64,000 nt of DNA from an uncultured bacterium (GTDB taxonomy: Bacteria; Muiribacteriota; Ozemobacteria; Ozemobacterales; Ozemobacteraceae), in assembly GCA_937949615.1 (NCBI GenBank), contig CALEDQ010000008.1:310001-374000 (forward strand). The letters run 5' to 3'. A program made the position numbers and the translations under genes. Under the pieces are notes generated by a model. The model was not told where the DNA came from. It did no database searches and was given only the letters and a program-made list of their open reading frames with translations. Shown one piece after another: positions 44,529-51,281 of the stretch; position 1 is the first letter of the stretch; every line of letters begins with the position of its first letter.

Positions 44529-45086
44529 TTATCTCTCAAGAATCTTGCGGGCCCGCAAAAGTATTTCGGGTTCCGCTTTCAATTCAGACAGTTCGGCAAG
44601 ATGCTCAAGAATGCGTTCAGTATTCAACCTGCCTTTTTGCCTGACAGCAATTGATTCGGCATCTAGCCAGTCTTTTGGCCTTGCTGCAAACGCCTTCATT
44701 ATAAACAGATCGTCCGCACTGCAAACTGGCAGAGAGCAATTTTCACCGAAATCAAACATTACTGCATTTGCCATCATTTCTGCCTCAAATGGCAGGGCGG
44801 CGAATGTTACATCTATCGAAACCCCGTTACTGCCAGTGATCAACAAAACACGATTGGCAACAGCAAAATTCAAAGCATCAGAAATCCGACTAGAAAATTT
44901 ATTCAGAAGAGTCTCTGCAATCTGGCGTTCTTCGCCAAAGTTCGTTAAAACAGCGATATCCGCATCCTGGGTAAAACGGATTTCACCCCAGCGGATTACT
45001 GCCAGCCCACCAATAATGCAAAACATGCGATTATGGGCTGACAGAAAATCACAAACCTCTTTTGCAGCAGCGAAGAGCTTATTCAA
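44529..45086 (-). CDS. AbiEii-like nucleotidyltransferase (MNT fold)
   Basis: 185 aa, TTG start at 45086 (a stop codon lies two codons upstream and AAAGG ~9 bases upstream). Pol-beta-type nucleotidyltransferase: IIGGLAVIRWGE is the GG helix, RFTQDADIAVL the D-x-D metal site and SIDVTFA the third Asp, with LFIMKAFAARPKDWLDAE as the C-terminal helix pair. AbiEii-type enzymes are toxins that transfer nucleotides to RNA or protein; others modify partner proteins. It is the first gene of the apparent six-gene operon that ends in the Wadjet genes. The catalytic acids are intact. Confidence 0.8.
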   Translation of the reverse strand: MNKLFAAAKEVCDFLSAHNRMFCIIGGLAVIRWGEIRFTQDADIAVLTNFGEERQIAETLLNKFSSRISDALNFAVANRVLLITGSNGVSIDVTFAALPFEAEMMANAVMFDFGENCSLPVCSADDLFIMKAFAARPKDWLDAESIAVRQKGRLNTERILEHLAELSELKAEPEILLRARKILER

Positions 45087-45114
45087 TTTTCACGAACCTT
45101 TCCAGATCAATAAT

Positions 45115-45120
45115 ATTATA
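45115..45120 (-). promoter_or_regulatory. Candidate -10 box of the nucleotidyltransferase-Wadjet operon
   Basis: Perfect TATAAT on the minus strand, 28 bases before the TTG start at 45086. No strong -35 box at 16-18 bases. It is back to back with the plus-strand promoter at 45164-45192. Confidence 0.45.
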
Positions 45121-45163
45121 CCATCCCCCATGTGGAAAGGCTATTCCCGGCCATTCTAAAAAT

Positions 45164-45192
45164 TTGGCAATTTTGCTTTTGGTCATTATAAT
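45164..45192 (+). promoter_or_regulatory. Strong sigma-70 promoter placed for a leaderless transcript
   Basis: TTGGCA (45164-45169), an exact 17-base spacer and TATAAT (45187-45192). The ATG of the next gene begins 7 bases past the -10 box, so transcription should start at or very near the A of the ATG. No Shine-Dalgarno can exist in front of it. Confidence 0.65.
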
Positions 45193-45198
45193 TGTTGC

Positions 45199-46260
45199 AT
45201 GCAGATTTTTAAGCGAGCGTTTCCGGGTAGAAAATGCCTGATCGGCTTATTGCTGACCGGTGGCATTGTTGCGGCTGTTCCGCTGGTTTCAGGCACCGCT
45301 GAAGCCTCTGAAGGTGAAAAGGGGTATCTTGTACAGCAGCTTTCAGGGATGGCCCGGTTTGAGCGCATTCAGTCAGGATCAGAATTTTCTGAACCCACAA
45401 ATGCCGAAATCATCAATGGCTTTATCGCTGCTGCCGAAGAACAGCCGGTTGAAGAAGAAATAACGTCAGAAAGACTGGCAGCCTTCACCCGACTTGCCTT
45501 TACTGCAGACTCTGAAGACAGCTTCACCTTCAACGGACTGCTAAAAGTTCTGCAGATTTCCGGGCGCATGCAGTTGCAAAAAGACACCACAACCGCTACC
45601 GGGTTGTTTGAAAAACATTTCTCCGGGCACGTTAAAGAAGCAATCAAGACTAACCACGAACGGGCAAAGTTTTACGCCGACCTCTCCAACAGCGAGACAA
45701 AGGGGTTGTCGAAGCTTTACACCAGTATGGAATACGCCCTGCTCCCCGTTGCTGCGATTTTTGACCGCTGGGCCCGCCAGCTGAATCTGCAAGGTATTCC
45801 GGTTCTGGTAAATGATTTCGTATCTATGAGCGCCATTAAACCGGCCGCCACCATACCTCTAAATACCGCTGCCCTCGATAAAGACGGTCGAAAAGCCTTC
45901 AGAAAAATACTCGACGCCTTTCAGAACCAGGTTTTTACTGCCGCTTCGCGCAAAGACTTTGTGCAGGTGCAGATGACGGCAATCGAAGCCCTGGCCAGTC
46001 TGCGCCAGCTCGAAACCAGATATTCATGCAATTTGTCTCTGAGCGTTCATTTAGTAGAATCAATCGGCCTTGCCGGCCGCAATGCCGACAATCTAAGCCA
46101 CAGTTTCGCCGGCCGGCCAGATAATTTCTACCGCGCCTTCATCATCGCCCAGAACGCCGGGGTTAAAATGTTTTCGCTCATCGACCTAAAGGCCCAGCGC
46201 TTTCACAGCCAGGGTATCGGCATAATTGTCAACGACCTGCCCGCCATCCCCTTCCCCTGA
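45199..46260 (+). CDS. Exported protein of unknown function
   Basis: 353 aa. Signal peptide at the N-terminus: basic MQIFKRAFPGRK, hydrophobic LIGLLLTGGIVAAVPLV, then a probable cleavage after SGTAEA. The mature protein is helical, with two Cys residues but no lipobox, and no motif I recognise. The C-terminal third (GIGIIVNDLPAIPFP and a related GIPVLVNDF earlier) hints at two related segments. The start codon is fixed by the signal peptide, and its position directly after a -10 box makes it a leaderless candidate. Confidence 0.7.
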   Translation: MQIFKRAFPGRKCLIGLLLTGGIVAAVPLVSGTAEASEGEKGYLVQQLSGMARFERIQSGSEFSEPTNAEIINGFIAAAEEQPVEEEITSERLAAFTRLAFTADSEDSFTFNGLLKVLQISGRMQLQKDTTTATGLFEKHFSGHVKEAIKTNHERAKFYADLSNSETKGLSKLYTSMEYALLPVAAIFDRWARQLNLQGIPVLVNDFVSMSAIKPAATIPLNTAALDKDGRKAFRKILDAFQNQVFTAASRKDFVQVQMTAIEALASLRQLETRYSCNLSLSVHLVESIGLAGRNADNLSHSFAGRPDNFYRAFIIAQNAGVKMFSLIDLKAQRFHSQGIGIIVNDLPAIPFP

Positions 46261-46275
46261 AACTAAAAAAACAAT

Positions 46276-46303
46276 TTGGATTGTACATGGCTTTTGGTAG
46301 AAT
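46276..46303 (+). promoter_or_regulatory. Candidate promoter for the kinase-selO pair
   Basis: TTGGAT (46276-46281), a 16-base spacer and TAGAAT (46298-46303), about 40 bases before the kinase ATG at 46342. Confidence 0.5.
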
Positions 46304-46341
46304 CGAAAGCAGCAGACTCGATTTAAATTGAGCGGTGATCA

Positions 46342-48228
46342 ATGGCAATAGAGAGGGTTCTTAACGAAGAACAGGTTGCGCTTCATGATGAGGTTGTACC
46401 CTTCTCCGAATTCGTCGACGAAACTGGCCCCGATGCCGGGCGGCAGTTGGCCAGATACCAGGATTTCTACACCCGCTGCTTCTTTCAGGAAATGGCAGTT
46501 GTTGGCATCGTTTTGTCTGTTTTTGCTCTGGCCTATCTCGCCTGCTACCTGATCGGTCTTGAGTATGGCAGTTTTCTGCACGGCAAGATTCTTTACGCTG
46601 TTTTTGTTTTCTTCAATGTATATGCCGCAGGCCAGTGCTTTTATAGCTGGGCGGTTCTAAGAAACAAAAGCGTGGCCCGCGATTATATGTTTTTCTGGGC
46701 GGTGGCCTTTACCGGTGCGGCAGTCGGCAATTCCATCGATTTTGCCATCTGGGCCGGCGAAATGGGGCCTTTCAAGCAGAACATGCTCACTAATCTGATT
46801 TTCGTCTTTTCTCTGATACTGTCTTTTCCGGGCATGCATTTTCTCGCCCAGGTCTGTCAGGTTAAAGCCAGCAGACAGCCGGCTCTGTATTTTCTGCCAT
46901 TTGCTGTAACTTTTGCAGTGATTCCGACATACATGAACTACGAGATCCTCCAGAGTATTCTCGATGCCGGCAGTATCGTTGATATCAGCCACATTCCGAA
47001 CATCAAGGAGTTTCTCTTCGGTATTTTTTACGCGCTGGTCGGCGGCTATCTCTCTTCTTTAAGTCTTTTTATCTGGCAGACCGGAAAAGGCCGGCTCGTT
47101 CACTCTGCCCGCCTGATCGCTGTCGGCACCGTAATTTTCAGCTTCGGATGCGCCATTTACGCTGGCCTGTTCCCTTCGCTTCCGCTGCTCAAAATCCCCG
47201 GAAATCCAGTGCATGTTCCCATTGCTCTGGGCTATGTTCTTGTGGCGCTTGGTCTTCGCCGAACCGAGAATACGATAAAGTTTCTTATGAACCCTGAATC
47301 AGACGAACTACCACCGGTAACGACACTCGTCGAAATTTTTGGCGAAACCGATGGCCTGGCGGTTTATAAGCGCCTGGAGAACAGTATTAGAACTGCCCTG
47401 CTCGAATTATCGAAGTCTCGCGAAGAGACTCAGCTGAAAAAAGAAGAAATCAGCCAGCTCGAACAGGAAATACACCTCAGAAAAAAGACCGAAAATGAAT
47501 TGATGATTGCCAAAGGCCACGCCGAAGAAGCCAACCGCACCAAATCAGAATTTCTGGCAATGATCAGTCATGAACTGAAAACGCCCCTTACCGTTATCAG
47601 GGGCTACAGCGCCCTGTTAAAAAACAAAACGCTCGAAAAACTCGTAGAAACGCAAAAAATTACCGGCGTCGCCGGTGAGATCGAAGAAAATTCGCAGCTT
47701 CTCGAAAAAATGGTGAACGAACTGCTTGAATTTTCGAGGCTCGAAAGTGGCAGCATGAAATATGAAAAAGAAGTATTCGCCCTCGCCGAAATTCTCAATT
47801 TCATAAGATCGATCAGCACTGCCCACCAGAAAACCGTTAAATGCGAGTATACCGAAATCATACCTGATCAGTCTGTTAAGATCGAAGCGAACCGGCAGGC
47901 CCTCGAACAGATTATCTCCAATCTTCTGGTAAATGCCTTCAAGTTCTGCAATGAAACCAGCGTGACGCTTGAACTGAAAAAAGAGGGCCAGAACCTGATA
48001 ATAGCCGTCTCTGACCAGGGCATCGGCATTCCTGAAGAACTTCAGGAAAAAATCTTCGAAGCTTTTTACCAGGTCAGCCTTGGCACGAAAAGAAAATTTG
48101 GTGGTATCGGGCTCGGTCTGAGTATTGTAAAAAAACTCGTGACCGGGCTGAATGGCAAAATCAGCCTTAAGAGTGCCACGGGCCAGGGCAGCCGCTTCGA
48201 AGTCGTTCTTCCAGTTGTGGTAGACTGA
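46342..48228 (+). CDS. Multi-transmembrane sensor histidine kinase
   Basis: 628 aa. After a ~45-residue cytoplasmic start come about eight hydrophobic helices (~48-320) forming a membrane sensor of no named family. A coiled coil (~350-395) leads to HisKA with the H box MISHELKTPLTVIRGY (His ~412) and HATPase_c with an N box (NLLVNAFKF), DQGIGIPEE and GGIGLGLSIVKK. No REC, so a separate regulator is needed; none is adjacent. It ends 3 bases before selO, so the two are probably translationally coupled. Confidence 0.88.
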   Translation: MAIERVLNEEQVALHDEVVPFSEFVDETGPDAGRQLARYQDFYTRCFFQEMAVVGIVLSVFALAYLACYLIGLEYGSFLHGKILYAVFVFFNVYAAGQCFYSWAVLRNKSVARDYMFFWAVAFTGAAVGNSIDFAIWAGEMGPFKQNMLTNLIFVFSLILSFPGMHFLAQVCQVKASRQPALYFLPFAVTFAVIPTYMNYEILQSILDAGSIVDISHIPNIKEFLFGIFYALVGGYLSSLSLFIWQTGKGRLVHSARLIAVGTVIFSFGCAIYAGLFPSLPLLKIPGNPVHVPIALGYVLVALGLRRTENTIKFLMNPESDELPPVTTLVEIFGETDGLAVYKRLENSIRTALLELSKSREETQLKKEEISQLEQEIHLRKKTENELMIAKGHAEEANRTKSEFLAMISHELKTPLTVIRGYSALLKNKTLEKLVETQKITGVAGEIEENSQLLEKMVNELLEFSRLESGSMKYEKEVFALAEILNFIRSISTAHQKTVKCEYTEIIPDQSVKIEANRQALEQIISNLLVNAFKFCNETSVTLELKKEGQNLIIAVSDQGIGIPEELQEKIFEAFYQVSLGTKRKFGGIGLGLSIVKKLVTGLNGKISLKSATGQGSRFEVVLPVVVD

Positions 48229-48231
48229 ATA

Positions 48232-49707
48232 ATGCTCAAATGGAATTTTGACAACAGCTATGCCCGTCTGCCCGAAATTTTTTACCAGCGGGTCGAGCCG
48301 GTGCCGGTCACAGCGCCAAAACCATGTATTTTCAACATCAGACTGGCGAAAGAACTGTGGCTGACGACAGAGCCGGTGCTGACAGAAAGCGATCTGGCAA
48401 TTCTTGCCGGCAACGCTGTTCCGGAAGGGGCTGAACCTCTGGCCCAGGCCTATGCCGGCCATCAGTTCGGCAATTTTGTCATGCTTGGCGATGGTCGGGC
48501 CATCGTTCTTGGCGAACACTGTCCGCCCGATGGCAGTCGCTTCGACATACAGCTCAAAGGCTCGGGTCAGACAAGATATTCGCGCCGCGGTGACGGACGG
48601 GCCGCGCTCGGGCCAATGCTGCGCGAGTATATAATCAGCGAAGCAATGGCCGCGCTTGGCATACCCACAACGCGCAGCCTCGCCGTCGTCGAAACCGGCG
48701 AAACGATTCATCGCGAAAAACCTCTGCCCGGCGCGGTTCTGACCCGCATTGCCGCCAGTCACATCAGAGTCGGTACTTTTCAGTATGCTGCCGCCTGCGA
48801 AAATCCTGAACTGCTGCGAACCCTTGCCGACTACACAATCGCAAGGCATTTTCCTGCATGTCTTGCTTGCGAGAATCCTTATCTGAGCTTTTACCAAAAA
48901 GTGATTGACCTTCAGGCAAGCCTGATCAGCAGGTGGATGAATGTCGGATTTATTCACGGCGTCATGAACACTGATAACATGGCCATTTCAGGTGAAACCA
49001 TCGATTATGGCCCCTGCGCCTTCATGAACGTCTTCAACCCGCTTACTGTATTCAGTTCAATAGATTATCAGGGGCGCTACGCTTACGGAAACCAGCCAAT
49101 CATGGCGCAATGGAACCTGGCACGGCTTGCCGAGGCCATTCTGCCGCTGCTGCACCCTGAGCCGGGGCAAGCTCTTGAACTGGCGCATGCGGCGATCGAC
49201 TCGTTTCCGAAAATTTACCTGAATCACTGGCTGCAGGGCATGCGGCACAAACTCGGGTTCAGTCACGCCCTTGAAAACGATGCCGCCCTGTTCGAAGACC
49301 TGCTGCAGCTGATGCGCATGCACCGGCTCGATTTCACCAATACTTTCAGAATGCTTTCGTATGCGATAGTTCACACCTACCCGCCCGACCAGTTGCCTCA
49401 TTCTGAAGAGACCGCCGCCTGGTATCTCGCCTGGCAGATAAGACTCGAAAGAGAACAGGCAATAAACCCGGACTGGAACTCAGAAAAGGCACAGACACTG
49501 ATGCTGGCAACCAACCCGGCGTATATTCCGCGCAATCACAGAGTGGAAGAGGCTCTCGCCGCCATGGTCAACAACCGAGACCAGGCGCCGCTGAACCTGC
49601 TGCTGAAAGCTCTCGCAAACCCGTTCATTGAAAAACCGGAATTTGAATTTCTCACCGAACCACCCGGTCTCGCCGAAGCTGATTATCAGACTTTTTGCGG
49701 CACCTGA
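48232..49707 (+). CDS. selO: Protein adenylyltransferase SelO (YdiU family pseudokinase)
   Basis: 491 aa, close to the E. coli protein. SelO has a kinase fold with flipped ATP and transfers AMP to Ser, Thr or Tyr of proteins, linked to oxidative stress. Seen: YAGHQFGNFVMLGDGRAIVL, the QLKGSGQTRYSRRGDGRAAL region, LREYIISEAMAALGIPTTRSL, VGTFQYAA, and GFIHGVMNTDNMAISGETIDYGP for metal and base binding. A Cys lies in the last four residues (FCGT), as in the redox-switch Cys of the family. It follows the sensor kinase with a 3-base gap and lacks its own Shine-Dalgarno. Confidence 0.95.
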   Translation: MLKWNFDNSYARLPEIFYQRVEPVPVTAPKPCIFNIRLAKELWLTTEPVLTESDLAILAGNAVPEGAEPLAQAYAGHQFGNFVMLGDGRAIVLGEHCPPDGSRFDIQLKGSGQTRYSRRGDGRAALGPMLREYIISEAMAALGIPTTRSLAVVETGETIHREKPLPGAVLTRIAASHIRVGTFQYAAACENPELLRTLADYTIARHFPACLACENPYLSFYQKVIDLQASLISRWMNVGFIHGVMNTDNMAISGETIDYGPCAFMNVFNPLTVFSSIDYQGRYAYGNQPIMAQWNLARLAEAILPLLHPEPGQALELAHAAIDSFPKIYLNHWLQGMRHKLGFSHALENDAALFEDLLQLMRMHRLDFTNTFRMLSYAIVHTYPPDQLPHSEETAAWYLAWQIRLEREQAINPDWNSEKAQTLMLATNPAYIPRNHRVEEALAAMVNNRDQAPLNLLLKALANPFIEKPEFEFLTEPPGLAEADYQTFCGT

Positions 49708-49778
49708 ACCGGGCTGGCACAACGTTTCAGACCGGCTTGAATTTTGCACTGACGATAAATTCGCCGACTCTGTAATTT

Positions 49779-49818
49779 GGCAAATGCAAATTGATATTTG
49801 CCGCTGTTGTGGTATCCT
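49779..49818 (+). promoter_or_regulatory. Promoter with overlapping inverted-repeat operator for tnaA
   Basis: TTGATA (49791-49796), a 16-base spacer and TATCCT (49813-49818). Two nested inverted repeats overlap the -35 box: GCAAAT-TGAT-ATTTGC (49786-49801) and GGCAAAT...ATTTGCC (49779-49802). That looks like a repressor or activator site. No TnaC-like leader peptide was seen. Confidence 0.45.
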
Positions 49819-49863
49819 GACTAAACTATAGTTTTACCCGCAAAATTTCCGCATGAGGTGAGT

Positions 49864-51237
49864 ATGAAGACGCTGATTGAACCTTTCAAAATCAAGATGG
49901 TAGAACCGATCCGGCAGACCACCGAAAAAGAACGCATCAAACTGCTGAAAGAAGCTCATTACAACCCATTCCTGATCAAAGCCGACAACGTATTGCTCGA
50001 CTTTCTGACCGACAGCGGCACCGGCGCCATGAGCGACAAACAGTGGGCCGCTATGATCACTGGCGATGAAGCCTACGCCGGCAGCAAAAGTTTTTATCAT
50101 TTCGAAAGCGTCGTAAAAAATATCACCGGGTTCAAACATGTCATTCCGACACATCAGGGTCGCGCCGCCGAAAAAATTCTTTTCTCGACCGCTCTGAAAA
50201 AGGGCGATATGGTGCCCAACAATACCCATTTTGACACAACCCGCGCCAACGTCGAATATGTCGGCGCCGAAGCTGTCGATCTGGTCATCGACGAAGGCAA
50301 ACAGCCGGCTCTGGTACACCCGTTCAAGGGCAACATCAACCTTGAGAAGCTTGAAGCCTTTCTTAAAAAGAATCATAAAAACGTACCGCTCGGCATGATG
50401 ACCGTCACCAACAATTCAGGCGGCGGCCAGCCAGTATCAATGGAAAACATCAAAAAAGCGGCAAAAATCTACAAAAAATACAAGGTCCCCTTCTTCATCG
50501 ATGCCTGCCGCTTTGCCGAAAATGCCTATTTCATCAAAATCCGTGAAAAGGGCTACGAAAATAAAACCCCGCTCGAAATCGCCCAGGAACTGTTTTCCTA
50601 TGCCGATGGCTGCACCATGAGCGCCAAAAAAGACGGCATGGTAAACATTGGCGGATTTCTGGCGATGAACGACGATGCCATGGCTGCCAACTGCCGCAAC
50701 CTGCTGATTCTGACCGAAGGTTTTCCGAGCTACGGCGGGCTCGCCGGCCGCGATCTCGATGCGCTTGCCGTCGGCCTGATGGAAGCACTTGACGAAGAAT
50801 ACCTGCGCTACCGCCTGCGCACCGCTGAATACATGGGCGAACGCCTGCTGGCTGCCGGCATCGGCATCATCAGACCAACCGGTGGGCACGCGGTCTATAT
50901 CGACGCTAAATCTGTCTACCCGCATATCCCAGCCGACCAGTATCCCGGGCAGGTTCTCTGCTGCGAACTTTATCGCAAGGGCGGCATTCGCGGCGTCGAA
51001 ATCGGCTCGGTAATGTTCGGCAAAAAAGATAAAAAGACCGGCAAAGAGATTCCGGCGACCATGGAACTGGTCAGACTGGCGTTTCCGAGACGTGTCTACA
51101 CGCAGAGTCATTTTGACTATGCCGTTGAAGCAATTATCGAAACCTACGCCGACCGCAAAAAGGCAAAAGGCCTCAAAATCACCTGGGAACCGCCATTCCT
51201 GCGGCATTTCACCGCCAGATTCGCACCGGTTAAATAA
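49864..51237 (+). CDS. tnaA: Tryptophanase (tryptophan indole-lyase)
   Basis: 457 aa from the ATG at 49864 with GAGG 5 bases upstream (the GTG at 49858 lies in the Shine-Dalgarno). PLP enzyme cleaving tryptophan to indole, pyruvate and ammonia. Seen: LTDSGTGAMSDKQWAAMITGDEAYAG (split motif), THQGR, FIDACRFAENAYFI and the PLP Lys in CTMSAKKDGMV. It was told from tyrosine phenol-lyase by VEIGS (Ile where phenol-lyase has the Arg of MERG) and by LRHFTA at the C-terminus (His where phenol-lyase has Phe). No tnaB permease nearby. Indole signalling is possible. Confidence 0.9.
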   Translation: MKTLIEPFKIKMVEPIRQTTEKERIKLLKEAHYNPFLIKADNVLLDFLTDSGTGAMSDKQWAAMITGDEAYAGSKSFYHFESVVKNITGFKHVIPTHQGRAAEKILFSTALKKGDMVPNNTHFDTTRANVEYVGAEAVDLVIDEGKQPALVHPFKGNINLEKLEAFLKKNHKNVPLGMMTVTNNSGGGQPVSMENIKKAAKIYKKYKVPFFIDACRFAENAYFIKIREKGYENKTPLEIAQELFSYADGCTMSAKKDGMVNIGGFLAMNDDAMAANCRNLLILTEGFPSYGGLAGRDLDALAVGLMEALDEEYLRYRLRTAEYMGERLLAAGIGIIRPTGGHAVYIDAKSVYPHIPADQYPGQVLCCELYRKGGIRGVEIGSVMFGKKDKKTGKEIPATMELVRLAFPRRVYTQSHFDYAVEAIIETYADRKKAKGLKITWEPPFLRHFTARFAPVK

Positions 51238-51248
51238 ATTCAATACCG

Positions 51249-51273
51249 CCGCCCGGGGTCTCACCCCGGGCGG
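51249..51273 (+). terminator. Strong GC hairpin after tnaA, without T run
   Basis: A perfect 10-bp stem CCGCCCGGGG / CCCCGGGCGG with loop TCTCA. It is 11 bases past the tnaA stop and 8 bases before the next ATG. No T run follows. Its 3' arm holds the only Shine-Dalgarno-like bases (GGGCGG) before the cyclase gene, so it may control translation instead. Confidence 0.5.
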
Positions 51274-51281
51274 TCACTGTA

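Noticed and set aside
47617..48957. 446-aa minus-strand reading frame across the sensor kinase and selO
   Set aside because: Antisense shadow of two well-supported genes; its translation has no domain and is rich in His, Phe and Arg as expected of a mirror frame.
49864..51237. Tyrosine phenol-lyase
   Set aside because: The substrate Arg of phenol-lyase is Ile here (VEIGS), and the C-terminal Phe-Phe is His-Phe (LRHFTA), both as in tryptophanase.
50437..51264. 275-aa minus-strand frame opposite tnaA
   Set aside because: Pure antisense of tryptophanase; composition typical of a shadow frame.
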